This document shows positions 33,426 to 42,925 of a stretch of 64,000 nt of DNA, piece by piece. Source of the DNA: Chryseobacterium pennipullorum (GTDB lineage Bacteria; Bacteroidota; Bacteroidia; Flavobacteriales; Weeksellaceae). Below the pieces are notes generated by a model. It ran no database searches. It saw nothing but the letters and a program-made list of their open reading frames with translations, and had not been told where the DNA came from. The position numbers and the translations under genes are program-made. Each line of letters begins with the position of its first letter. Position 1 is the stretch's first letter. The stretch covers positions 120,578 through 184,577 of the forward strand of contig NZ_QNVV01000010.1 in the NCBI RefSeq assembly GCF_003384725.1, in the 5' to 3' direction.

Positions 33426-36242
33426 ATGAAAAGATTTCTACTCAGTTTGGTGTTAATTTTTCTGACCTTTAATACCCTCTTTGCACAAAGGGATACTGAA
33501 CATTGGATTGCTCCTTACTACGACAGCAGTTACAGTACGTTTTCCAATTATACAAACGCGCTTTATTTATCTACAGACTCTGTAACCCCATTTGCTGTAA
33601 AGGTTTACCGCAAGGATGCCTTAATAGGAACTGTTACCATCAGTAAAGGTGATCCTCAAATTTTGGATATTGACCTGGATGTTATAACAGCTGTCACTGA
33701 AGGTGAAGCTTTTGTCACTTCTGATAAAGGTATATATGCACAGGGAGAAAAACCTTTTTATTGTAGTTTAAGGCTGGCTCAGTCTTCTCATGGAGAAATT
33801 ATTACCAGTAAAGGAAAAGCAGGGATCGGTAAAGAATTTTACGTGGCAACAAGTCCGAATACGGACACCAACAGTCTTTATAATTTTACAGCAGGCGTAC
33901 TTGCTACCGAAAATAATACCCACGTAACAGTAACCTGGAGTAATGCCGCAGTTACCTTCATCAACGGAACTCCAACCGGGACTACCCAAAGCTTCACGCT
34001 GCAGAAAGGAGAATCGTTCATCATGGCCGGGGACGGGAATGACGCTGCTAACCAAAATGGCTTCATGGGAGCCAAAATTGTATCTGACAAACCGATTTCT
34101 CTCACGAACGGAAGCTGTAACGGAAACTTCGGTGCTACCACCGGAGGTACGGATGCCATTATGGACCAGTCTGTACCTACAGACAGACTTGGAAATACCT
34201 TTGCCATGGTGAAAACACTTTCAACAAGCCCCAGTCTGAATATGGAAGGCGGACTTATTATTGCCACGCAGGATAATACAGATATCTTTCTGAATGGTTC
34301 CACCACTCCGGTACAGACCCTCAACGCAGGAGGCTGGTACAGAATCAATGAAACAAGCTACGTAACCCAAACGGGTGCAGGAACGCATTCCAATATGCTT
34401 ATTTCAACGTCTAAAAATGTATATTTATATCAGTTTATTGGAATAGACAACCAATCCTATAACGGAGGATTTAACTATATTCCGCCATTGAACTGCTTCC
34501 TTCCAAGAAAAATTGATGAAATCGGAAAAGTAAATGAGATGCCGGGTATCTCCTCTACCATTACATTAAAATTAAATATTCTAACCGAAACCGGTGCCAC
34601 GGTGATGGTAAACGGAATTCCTCCTACACCTGCCCAAGGCCCATATCCGCTTACAGGAAATACCCAATGGGTGACATATGCCCTTGAAGGGATAGCCGGA
34701 AATTTGACCATTACCTCTACCAAAGCAGTAACTGCTGGTATTAACGGTGGATACAGTACTGCAGGCTACGGAGGTTATTTTGCCGGATTTTCTTCCATTC
34801 CTGTCATTGCTAAAAAAACGGGAGAATGTGTTCCCGGATTAATTCTTGAATTGGATGAAGGATACGAAAGCTACCAATGGTACCGTAACGGAACAGTCAT
34901 TGCAGGGGCTATATCAAATACCTATACACCAACACAATCAGGAAACTATACGGTAAAAGTAACCATGGGAACATGCCCCCCTGTTACCACACCAATCTAT
35001 AAAGTACAGACGTGCCTGAAGCTTACAACACAAGCAGTTAGTGCCTGTTCTACCAAGATTATTGTACCGACGTTTACGTCATCCACGCAGACTCCAGTAC
35101 CGGGCACCGTAAAAATCCTTACCGCTCCTACTAAAGGTACTGCTGTTGTAAATGCAAACGGAACGATAACCTATACTCCAGAAGCCAATTATTACGGACC
35201 AGATCAGATCGTCTATACATTCTGTGGAGACTCTGCCGAATTCACAGACTGCGAACAGGTAACCTTAAATCTTACTGTAGTTCCATTCATTGTACAGGAC
35301 GTTTCTATCACAGCATGTTGGTATGATGTTGCTCCTTACGCTTACTTTGACCTTACTAAGGCTAAAGTAACCGATTATGCAGCCGCAATAAAAAAATACT
35401 ACCGCACACAGACTGACCTGAATGCAGGAACCAATGAAATAACAACTCCTGATAACTTCCCTTCCACAGGCGGAGTGGTTTATGTAAAGGTAACGACGGC
35501 AGAAGGGTGTACTGCAAATGCAAAAATCACACTTGTTCCACTTCCGATCAAGAAGTCACCAACATTGGTAGACCAGTACATCTGTATGGACGCCAGAACC
35601 AATCTTGACGCCGGTCCAGGATATGACTCCTATCAATGGAGTACAGGTGCCACCACTTCGGGAATCAGAGATATTGGGGTGGGAGAGTATACTGTAGTCC
35701 TTGGTAAGGACGGATGTTTCCTGACTCAGACTGTAAAAGTTAAAAAAGCTGACGATCCGGTGATTCAACAGATCGAACTTAATAATAATACGGCAACGGT
35801 TGTTGTAGCTGGAGGAAGACCTCCGTATAAATACTCGGTAGATGGAACGGCAAACTGGCAAGACTCCAATATTTTTACAGGTCTTACCAGAGGACAGCAT
35901 ACTTTCTATGTAAAAGATTTCTATGACTGTACTCCAGTTGCTGTCGAACTCACCGTACCGAATCTGCTCAATGCGATCACACCTAACGGCGATAATGTAA
36001 ATGACTATATTGACTACAGTGAGCTAGGCTATAAAGAAAATCTTACTTTCTCAATATATGACCGATATGGAAATACTATTTTCACCGGAAATAAATTCAA
36101 TAACTACAGATGGGACGGGAGACACTTCGATAAAAAAATCGTAACCGGCACCTACTGGTACCATATCAACTGGAATGAATCCAATAAGGAAAAGACCCCA
36201 ATAAAATATACAGGTTGGATTCTTGTAAAAAACAGAGAATAG
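33426..36242 (+). CDS. Surface protein 1: IgGFc-binding-like domain with T9SS type B sorting domain
   Basis: 938 aa. Signal peptide at 1-20, mature start QRDTEHWIAP. The N-terminal half (about 21-480) follows the IgGFc_binding pattern: YLSTDSVTPFAV, GTVTISKG, SDKGIYAQ, ITSKGKAG, VLATENNTHVTV, MDQSVPTDRLGNTF and IPPLNCFLPRKIDEIG. Then an Ig-like segment (SYQWYRNG), a cadherin-like segment (YTPEANYYGPDQIVYTF), a YQWSTGATT segment and a SprB-type repeat (GGRPPYKYSVDG). The last ~85 residues (ITPNGDNVNDYIDY to LVKNRE) are a type B T9SS sorting domain. It should be a cell-surface or secreted adhesin-like protein. First of three tandem paralogues. Confidence 0.9.
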   Translation: MKRFLLSLVLIFLTFNTLFAQRDTEHWIAPYYDSSYSTFSNYTNALYLSTDSVTPFAVKVYRKDALIGTVTISKGDPQILDIDLDVITAVTEGEAFVTSDKGIYAQGEKPFYCSLRLAQSSHGEIITSKGKAGIGKEFYVATSPNTDTNSLYNFTAGVLATENNTHVTVTWSNAAVTFINGTPTGTTQSFTLQKGESFIMAGDGNDAANQNGFMGAKIVSDKPISLTNGSCNGNFGATTGGTDAIMDQSVPTDRLGNTFAMVKTLSTSPSLNMEGGLIIATQDNTDIFLNGSTTPVQTLNAGGWYRINETSYVTQTGAGTHSNMLISTSKNVYLYQFIGIDNQSYNGGFNYIPPLNCFLPRKIDEIGKVNEMPGISSTITLKLNILTETGATVMVNGIPPTPAQGPYPLTGNTQWVTYALEGIAGNLTITSTKAVTAGINGGYSTAGYGGYFAGFSSIPVIAKKTGECVPGLILELDEGYESYQWYRNGTVIAGAISNTYTPTQSGNYTVKVTMGTCPPVTTPIYKVQTCLKLTTQAVSACSTKIIVPTFTSSTQTPVPGTVKILTAPTKGTAVVNANGTITYTPEANYYGPDQIVYTFCGDSAEFTDCEQVTLNLTVVPFIVQDVSITACWYDVAPYAYFDLTKAKVTDYAAAIKKYYRTQTDLNAGTNEITTPDNFPSTGGVVYVKVTTAEGCTANAKITLVPLPIKKSPTLVDQYICMDARTNLDAGPGYDSYQWSTGATTSGIRDIGVGEYTVVLGKDGCFLTQTVKVKKADDPVIQQIELNNNTATVVVAGGRPPYKYSVDGTANWQDSNIFTGLTRGQHTFYVKDFYDCTPVAVELTVPNLLNAITPNGDNVNDYIDYSELGYKENLTFSIYDRYGNTIFTGNKFNNYRWDGRHFDKKIVTGTYWYHINWNESNKEKTPIKYTGWILVKNRE

Positions 36243-36265
36243 CTTATTAAACCTTATTCTGTATA

Positions 36266-36296
36266 GGCCACGATTAACCAATCGTGGCTTTTTTTA
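36266..36296 (+). terminator. Terminator after surface protein 1
   Basis: 9-bp perfect stem GCCACGATT / AATCGTGGC, loop AACC, T tract. The stem sequence is shared with the terminator at 39255. Confidence 0.9.
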
Positions 36297-36350
36297 TCAA
36301 TTTATTAATTATTATTAGCAAATATTTTCAATATTAATTAATTATTCTGC

Positions 36351-36358
36351 TATTTTTG
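36351..36358 (+). promoter_or_regulatory. -7 promoter element of surface protein 2 (TATTTTTG)
   Basis: Exact match, 23 nt before the ATG. Confidence 0.55.
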
Positions 36359-36381
36359 CAGAAAATCAAATCCAATACTCT

Positions 36382-39234
36382 ATGAAGAAAATTTTATCTG
36401 TTATTGTGTTATTATTTGCGGCGATCAATATGCTTTTTGCCCAAAGAGACACAGAACACTGGTTTGCCCCCATGGCTGCCAGGTCACCTAAAGTGGTGAC
36501 TCCCAAACAAGCCCTCTACTTTTCTACGGATTCTGTGACACCCTTTGCCGTAGAAATCTTCAGCAATAATGCATTATTAGGAACTGTTACCATCAGTAAA
36601 GGATCTCCACAGACATTCGATATCCCACTGAACAGAATGGTAGCCAGCACCAATAGTGAACTTTTCTCGCCGGGAAATAAAGGCCTGTACACAAAAGGAG
36701 CCAAACCTTATTTTGTGACCTACAGGTTTTCCGTAAGCCAACATGGTGAGATATTAACCTCAAAAGGAAAAGCCGGTATAGGCACAAAATTTTACGCAGT
36801 AACCGCTCCTCTTGAAGAGCTTAACGGTGAATATAATTTTACAACAGGGATCTTAGCCACTGAAGATAATACTCAGATAACGGTATCAGACTACTCTGCC
36901 AATATTGAATTTACGAATGGATGGAATGCCATCAACCACCCGACCCTTACTTTTACATTAAATAAGGGACAATCCTATATTATTGAGGGAGTTGGCGACA
37001 AAGCAGTCAATAAAGAAGCTTTCATCGGAGCCAAAATAGAATCCGACAAACCAATATCCGTAACCAACGGGAATTTTAATGGCCAGTTTGCTATGGCTGC
37101 CGGAGGCTCCTACCAGGGATCAGACATTATCATGGACCAGTCTGTACCGGTAGACCGGTTAGGCAATGAGTTTGTTGTGGTAAAAGGGAATGGAGATATT
37201 GCCAGAAGAATGGAAGACGCCCTGATCGTTGCAACAGAGGGCGGTACACAGGTATACATCAATAACGGGACAACTCCTGTAGCAACACTGGCTGAAGGCG
37301 AAAGCTACAGAGTCAACAAACTGACGAATACAGGTTACATCAACCAGGGAAATAACCATTACAACATGTACATCAGAACGACAAAAAATGTATATGTCTA
37401 TCAGCTGATGGCCGGAGTTGCAGGCAGCAATGCCACCCTTGGTTTTAATTATATCCCTCCATTGAACTGCTACCTTCCGAGAAAAATTGACGAAATAGGA
37501 AAAATCAAGGATCTTCCTTATCAGGGATCACTTTCCGGACACATTGTAAAACTGAATATCCTTACAGAAACCGGAGCGGCAGTAACCATCAACGGTGCTA
37601 CCCCGCCGGCTGCCCAGGGCCCTTATCCGGTTACAGGCACGCCAAACTGGGTTTCTTATTCTGTACCTGATATCTCGGGTAACGTGACGATAACATCAAC
37701 AAAAGCGGTTACAGCAGGTATTTCCGGAGGAAGTGGTGTTGTGGGGTATGGAGGGTATTTCTCAGGATTCTCTTCTATCCCCGTTATTGCCAAACAGAAC
37801 GGGGATTGTATTCCCGGACTCGTACTGGAAGTAGACGACAGTTTTGAAACCTATCAGTGGTTTAGAGACAATACGGCCATTGCAGGTGCGACCTCCAATT
37901 CATATACTCCTACACAATCAGGAAACTATACCGTAAGAATCACGGTAGGCTCATGCCCACCGGTAACGACTCCCATATACAAAGTGTATACCTGTCTTAC
38001 GAAAACGACCCTCAACGACACGGTGTGCGATGGAGTAAAGCAGATTGTTCCCACCTTCTCAAGTTCTACGCAAACTGTAGTTCCCGGAACCGTTACAATC
38101 ATTACCCCTCCTACCAATGGAAATGCAGTTATTGATCCTGCTACAGGAGTCATAAGCTATGCGCCTGCCTATAATTATATAGGCCCGGATACCATTGTAT
38201 ACAAGTTCTGCGGAAACAATCCTGACTTTACAGACTGTGAGGAGGTTACCTTAAACCTTACCGTATCCGAAAGTCCGATTGTTAATGATGCTTTATTAAG
38301 AACCTGCTTCCTGGAAGCGAATATTGCCACAGGACAGTTTAATCTTACCAATGCAAGTGTTCACGGAGCAGGCACCTTTACCAAAAAATACTATCCTTCT
38401 CTTGCAGATGCGCATGCAGGAACCAATGAGATTTTAAATCCAACCGCTTATGTTGCTCCGAACGGAGTGGTCTATATCAAAGTAATTAATGGAAACGGAT
38501 GTTACAGGGTCGCACAGGTAACTTTAGTGGTTCTTGCTCCGGTAAAATCCGATGTGCTGGTTGATAAAATTATCTGTATGGAAGGCAAAACAACACTTGA
38601 TGCCGGTCCAGGATTTAAAAGCTATGAGTGGAGTACGGGAGCCACTACCCAGGCTATTCATAATGTAGGTGTTGGGGTTTACTGGGTAAAGCTTACCACT
38701 GGCGAATGTGTGACAATGCAGTCCGTAAAAGTCTATGCATCAGAACAGCCTGTGGTTGCAAATATTGATATTTCAAGCAATACGATAACAGTGTATGTCA
38801 TAGGCGGAACGCCACCGTACCAATACTCTGTTGACAATATCAACTGGCAGAATTCAAATGTATTCAACAATATGCCACGAGGTGCTGCAAGCATCTATGT
38901 AAAGGACGATTACAACTGCGAGCCGATACAAGTAGATTTCACGATTCCTAACCTTATTAACGTTATCACTCCTAATGAAGATGGTATCAATGACGCGATT
39001 GATTATTCTTCACTGGACATCAAAAATAATCTGGTACTGAACATTTATGACCGGTACGGAATTAAGGTTTACCAGGTAGATAAATCCACCGGATATAAAT
39101 GGAACGGAACCTTCGATGGCAGCAAAAGAGTCCCTACTGGAAGTTACTGGTACGAAGTAAGCTGGAATGAAGCCAATAGTAAGCAGACGCCGATAAAATA
39201 CACCGGATGGGTTCTGGTAAAAAACAGAGAATAA
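36382..39234 (+). CDS. Surface protein 2: IgGFc-binding-like domain with T9SS type B sorting domain
   Basis: 950 aa paralogue of the upstream gene with the same domain order. Signal peptide to about residue 20 (mature QRDTEHWFAP), IgGFc-binding-like region (about 21-490) with YFSTDSVTPFAVEIFS, GNKGLYTKGAKPY, ILATEDNTQITV and MDQSVPVDRLGNEF. Then YQWFRDNTAIAGA, a cadherin-like YNYIGPDTIVYKFCG, SYEWSTGATTQ, a SprB-like GGTPPYQYSVDN and the type B sorting domain (ITPNEDGINDAIDY to LVKNRE). Closest to protein 1 over the Ig and cadherin-like parts. Own promoter and terminator. Confidence 0.9.
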   Translation: MKKILSVIVLLFAAINMLFAQRDTEHWFAPMAARSPKVVTPKQALYFSTDSVTPFAVEIFSNNALLGTVTISKGSPQTFDIPLNRMVASTNSELFSPGNKGLYTKGAKPYFVTYRFSVSQHGEILTSKGKAGIGTKFYAVTAPLEELNGEYNFTTGILATEDNTQITVSDYSANIEFTNGWNAINHPTLTFTLNKGQSYIIEGVGDKAVNKEAFIGAKIESDKPISVTNGNFNGQFAMAAGGSYQGSDIIMDQSVPVDRLGNEFVVVKGNGDIARRMEDALIVATEGGTQVYINNGTTPVATLAEGESYRVNKLTNTGYINQGNNHYNMYIRTTKNVYVYQLMAGVAGSNATLGFNYIPPLNCYLPRKIDEIGKIKDLPYQGSLSGHIVKLNILTETGAAVTINGATPPAAQGPYPVTGTPNWVSYSVPDISGNVTITSTKAVTAGISGGSGVVGYGGYFSGFSSIPVIAKQNGDCIPGLVLEVDDSFETYQWFRDNTAIAGATSNSYTPTQSGNYTVRITVGSCPPVTTPIYKVYTCLTKTTLNDTVCDGVKQIVPTFSSSTQTVVPGTVTIITPPTNGNAVIDPATGVISYAPAYNYIGPDTIVYKFCGNNPDFTDCEEVTLNLTVSESPIVNDALLRTCFLEANIATGQFNLTNASVHGAGTFTKKYYPSLADAHAGTNEILNPTAYVAPNGVVYIKVINGNGCYRVAQVTLVVLAPVKSDVLVDKIICMEGKTTLDAGPGFKSYEWSTGATTQAIHNVGVGVYWVKLTTGECVTMQSVKVYASEQPVVANIDISSNTITVYVIGGTPPYQYSVDNINWQNSNVFNNMPRGAASIYVKDDYNCEPIQVDFTIPNLINVITPNEDGINDAIDYSSLDIKNNLVLNIYDRYGIKVYQVDKSTGYKWNGTFDGSKRVPTGSYWYEVSWNEANSKQTPIKYTGWVLVKNRE

Positions 39235-39254
39235 CCACTTTGTTGGTCATTTTT

Positions 39255-39287
39255 AAAACCACGATTTCAAAGTCGTGGTTTTTTTAT
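39255..39287 (+). terminator. Terminator after surface protein 2
   Basis: 10-bp stem AAAACCACGA / TCGTGGTTTT with an 8-nt loop and T tract; core CCACGA matches the terminator after protein 1. Confidence 0.88.
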
Positions 39288-39319
39288 TATTATTTCAAGC
39301 ATTCAATAGTTTTTATTAT

Positions 39320-39327
39320 TAAATTTG
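39320..39327 (+). promoter_or_regulatory. -7 promoter element of surface protein 3 (TAAATTTG)
   Basis: Exact match, 19 nt before the ATG. Confidence 0.55.
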
Positions 39328-39346
39328 TGATAAATACCATTACTGA

Positions 39347-42300
39347 ATGAAGAAAATTCTATCTTTTTTATTTATATTTTATATTTTCACCTCTGCATTT
39401 GCTCAATTGGACCGGGAGCATTGGTTTGCTCCGATGGTAGACCGTACAGGAGCTCCCAACCAATATCAGAAGCTTTATCTGTCTACCAATAGAACTACTC
39501 CTTTTCCGGTTAATATCTACAGCAACAATGTACTGATCGGAACAGTAACGATTAGTAAAAATAATCCGCAAAAATTTGATATCCTAAGAGATTATATCAT
39601 TACCACACAACAGACGGATCTGTTTACACCCACTTCAAAAGGATTATATGTAAAGGCAGAATTTCCTTTTTATGCCAACTTCAGGTTTTCAGTATTCAAC
39701 CATGCAGAAATCATTACTTCCAAAGGAATTCCTTCAACAGGAAAAAACTTCTTTACCGCCTCAGCACCTATTACGGTAAGCAATAGTATTCTGAATTTTA
39801 TGACCAGTGTTTTGGCTACGGAAGATAACACTACGGTTACCATTTCCGGATACAGCCCCGCTGTTCAGTTTTCAAACGGGACAACCGGAGCAACCAACCC
39901 CACCCTGTCTTTTACATTAAATAAAGGCCAGTCTTATATTATTGACGGAATTGGAAATATCACAGGAAACTTTGATGGTTTTATCGGTTCCAAAATTACC
40001 TCCAACAAACCCGTCAATGTCACCAACGGAAATTTTAACGGCCAATATGCCGGTGACTTTCCTTCAAGCTCAGATATTTTAATGGATCAGGCTGTTCCGG
40101 TAGACAGGCTTGGAAATGAATTTGCCCTGGTAAAAGGTAATGGAAGTATTGGGGCAAATATGGAAGGTGCTGTGGTGATCGGTACCGAAGACAATACCCA
40201 GATCTATGTTAATAACGAAATTGCTCCCGTGATGACCATCAACACCGGAGATTATTTTGTAATTCCAGACACCAAGTACAGCCCACAGGGCAACGGACAT
40301 TATAATTTATATATTAAAACATCCAAAAATGCCTATGTCTACCAGCTTCTTGCCGGAGATTCCAATACCGGAAATGAAGTCGCCACGGGTGGTTTCAATT
40401 TTATTCCTGCTTTGAACTGCTATCTTCCGAAACAGATCAATGAACTTGGCTTCATCAATGAGAATTTTGTTCATTCCAATGGAAATATCGGCGGAATTCT
40501 TAATGTTCCTACCAAACTAAACCTTATAACCCAACGAGGAGCTTCAGTGACAGTAAACGGTGTTACGCCCCCTGCTACAACAGGCCCCTACGACATGACA
40601 GGAACTACTAACTGGGTGACCTACGGAATTCCCAATGTGACAGGAACCATTACCGTAGTCTCAGACAAAGCCATCACTGCAGGGATCACCGCAGGGAGCG
40701 ATGCGGTGGGATACGGAGGATTTTTTGCAGGATTTCCCACACAGCCCGTTATTCTGAAGTCAGGAGGAGGTTGTATTCCGGGAATCGTTCTTACCGTAGA
40801 CCCGATTATTTATGACTCCTATCAATGGTATAGAAACGGAGTACTGGTTGCGGGAGCAACAACATCTTCGATTACTCCCACGCAGTCTGGTTATTATACC
40901 TGCTCTGTAACGATGGGCAGCTGCGCTCCTTTAGTGACAGAACCTGCCAAAATCCTGAACTGTACCAAGCTCAGCACTCAGATCTATAATGTATGTACAG
41001 ATAAGACAATAGTCCCTGCTTTCAGCAGTTCACAACAGACGCCTGTCCCTGCCACGGTAGCGATCACTACCCCTCCGGCCCTGGGAACCGCAGTGATAAA
41101 TCCTGCTACAGGATCCATTACCTATACGGTAACCACTCCCGGAACCACAGGAACCGATACCTTTACCTATACTTTCTGTGGGAACGATCCAGATTTCCCA
41201 GATTGTGAAACCGTTACAGTAACCATTAATATCCAAGCCCTTACGGTCACCAACAGAACTATATATGCCTGTGATATCAACGGACAAGGGACCTTCAATC
41301 TTACGACTGCAAATGTCACCAACAACGCTCCCGTCACGATAACTTATTATCCGACATTACCGGATGCCCAGGCTGAGAATCCAGCCGCACTGATTACAAA
41401 TCCTACATCATATCCTGCACCAAACGGTACCATCGTCTACGCCGTAGTCAAAAATGATCTGGGATGTAAGAGCATCGCAGAGATAAGTCTTTCTCTCTTT
41501 AACAAAGCCATCGTTGTTAATAACTACAATGGTGTCTTCTGTGATGACAATCTTGACGGAACAGTAAATATCATACTGGCCAACATTACGCCTATTGTTC
41601 TCAATAATCCTGTATATTTTACTGGCGTAAGGTATTATGCAAACCTTGCAGATGCCAATGCCGGTAATGCCAGCACCCTTCCTAACCTATGGAGCTATAC
41701 TGCTCCCACCACAATTTACATCAGGGTAGATTCTCCGGATGGATGCGCTTCGGTGGTGAGTCCTTTAAATTTCAGCATCGGCGCAAGAATCCAACTGATG
41801 ACAAAAACAGTAACTGAAAGTGTATGTGATGATGATCTTGACGGAATAAAAGCAGTCAATCTTGCGCAGTTTATTCCTCAGTTCACATTAGATCCAAATG
41901 TCACTTTCACCTTCCATGGAAGTCTGGCAGACGCACAAAGCAATAGCAACCCAATCGGGGCAGCAGTAAATATTACCACTTCCCAAACGTTTTATATCCG
42001 TTTTGAAAAAAATGGGGAGTGTCCTGAAGTAGGAACCCTTACGATCACCATTAAAGTTCCTAAAAAATCAGACCTGCTAAAAGATCAGGCTATCTGTCCG
42101 AAAGCAACCACTACTCTGAATGCCGGACCCGGCTTTGAGAGGTATGTATGGAGTACCGGCGCTACAACCCCCTCCATTACCAATGTTTCCGCGGGAAGCT
42201 ACTGGGTAGAACTCACCTCTAACGGCTGCGTTTATAAGCAGTTCGTTACTGTTACGGAATTATCACTTCCCGTTATTGCTTCTATCGAGATTGACGGCAC

Positions 42301-42745
42301 TACAGTAAAAGTTGGGGTAAGCGGTGGTACTCCGCCGTATGAATATTCATTAGACGGAGTGGTATGGCAGGCTTCCAATGTTTTCTACAATGTTCCGAGA
42401 GGAGCACATCATGTTTTTGTACGGGATTCTAAGCTATGTGGAGAAGTAAAAAAAGCATTTGCCATTATTAATCTCATTAATACCATTACACCGAATGGCG
42501 ACGGCCATAATGAAACCATAGACTACTCAGCTTTAATGGCCAATGACAATCTTATCTTCCGGATCTTTGACCGGTATGGTGCTGAAATATTCAGAGGCTC
42601 TCCGGAAAACCGGTATATATGGGACGGAAGAGTCGGTGGCCGGTATGTTCCAACAGCTACGTATTGGTATATCATCAGCTGGACAGAGTATGGCTCTACG
42701 GTTTCGATACAATATTCAAGCTGGCTTTTGGTAAAACACCGGTAA
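39347..42745 (+). CDS. Surface protein 3: longer IgGFc-binding-like T9SS type B protein
   Basis: 1132 aa, the third and longest paralogue. Signal peptide to about residue 19 (mature QLDREHWFAP). IgGFc-binding-like region with YLSTNRTTPFPVN, TSKGLYVKAEFPFY, VLATEDNTTVTI and MDQAVPVDRLGNEF; then an Ig-like YQWYRNGVLVAGA and a TFTYTFCGNDPDF segment. Two extra modules not present in the other two begin with CDDNLDGTVNI and CDDDLDGIKAV, explaining the added length. RYVWSTGATTP, a SprB-like GGTPPYEYSLDG and a type B sorting domain (ITPNGDGHNETIDY to LVKHR) follow. Probably surface-exposed. Confidence 0.9.
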   Translation: MKKILSFLFIFYIFTSAFAQLDREHWFAPMVDRTGAPNQYQKLYLSTNRTTPFPVNIYSNNVLIGTVTISKNNPQKFDILRDYIITTQQTDLFTPTSKGLYVKAEFPFYANFRFSVFNHAEIITSKGIPSTGKNFFTASAPITVSNSILNFMTSVLATEDNTTVTISGYSPAVQFSNGTTGATNPTLSFTLNKGQSYIIDGIGNITGNFDGFIGSKITSNKPVNVTNGNFNGQYAGDFPSSSDILMDQAVPVDRLGNEFALVKGNGSIGANMEGAVVIGTEDNTQIYVNNEIAPVMTINTGDYFVIPDTKYSPQGNGHYNLYIKTSKNAYVYQLLAGDSNTGNEVATGGFNFIPALNCYLPKQINELGFINENFVHSNGNIGGILNVPTKLNLITQRGASVTVNGVTPPATTGPYDMTGTTNWVTYGIPNVTGTITVVSDKAITAGITAGSDAVGYGGFFAGFPTQPVILKSGGGCIPGIVLTVDPIIYDSYQWYRNGVLVAGATTSSITPTQSGYYTCSVTMGSCAPLVTEPAKILNCTKLSTQIYNVCTDKTIVPAFSSSQQTPVPATVAITTPPALGTAVINPATGSITYTVTTPGTTGTDTFTYTFCGNDPDFPDCETVTVTINIQALTVTNRTIYACDINGQGTFNLTTANVTNNAPVTITYYPTLPDAQAENPAALITNPTSYPAPNGTIVYAVVKNDLGCKSIAEISLSLFNKAIVVNNYNGVFCDDNLDGTVNIILANITPIVLNNPVYFTGVRYYANLADANAGNASTLPNLWSYTAPTTIYIRVDSPDGCASVVSPLNFSIGARIQLMTKTVTESVCDDDLDGIKAVNLAQFIPQFTLDPNVTFTFHGSLADAQSNSNPIGAAVNITTSQTFYIRFEKNGECPEVGTLTITIKVPKKSDLLKDQAICPKATTTLNAGPGFERYVWSTGATTPSITNVSAGSYWVELTSNGCVYKQFVTVTELSLPVIASIEIDGTTVKVGVSGGTPPYEYSLDGVVWQASNVFYNVPRGAHHVFVRDSKLCGEVKKAFAIINLINTITPNGDGHNETIDYSALMANDNLIFRIFDRYGAEIFRGSPENRYIWDGRVGGRYVPTATYWYIISWTEYGSTVSIQYSSWLLVKHR

Positions 42746-42758
42746 AAATATTGGTACA

Positions 42759-42790
42759 AGCCGGAAGACATCAATGAGTTTTCCGGTTTT
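42759..42790 (+). terminator. Possible terminator after surface protein 3
   Basis: 8-bp stem AGCCGGAA / TTCCGGTT with a 14-nt loop and a short T run; weaker than the others. Confidence 0.45.
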
Positions 42791-42909
42791 CAGTCTTCAG
42801 ATCCCTGTAAAACCGCTTTATAACACTCATTAACAGTTTAATGTTAAAGTTTAATATAACTTTAACCACTATTCTTGATCCAATACACAGAAATTGCTGT
42901 ATTTCTATG

Positions 42910-42917
42910 TAATTTTG
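42910..42917 (+). promoter_or_regulatory. -7 promoter element (TAATTTTG) 8 nt before a start codon
   Basis: Exact match; only 8 bases separate it from the ATG at 42926, implying a very short leader. Confidence 0.6.
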
Positions 42918-42925
42918 CCAATTAT

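Noticed and set aside
33878..34348. Minus-strand frame of 156 codons under surface protein 1
   Set aside because: Antisense shadow of a clear T9SS gene with low-complexity composition and no promoter.
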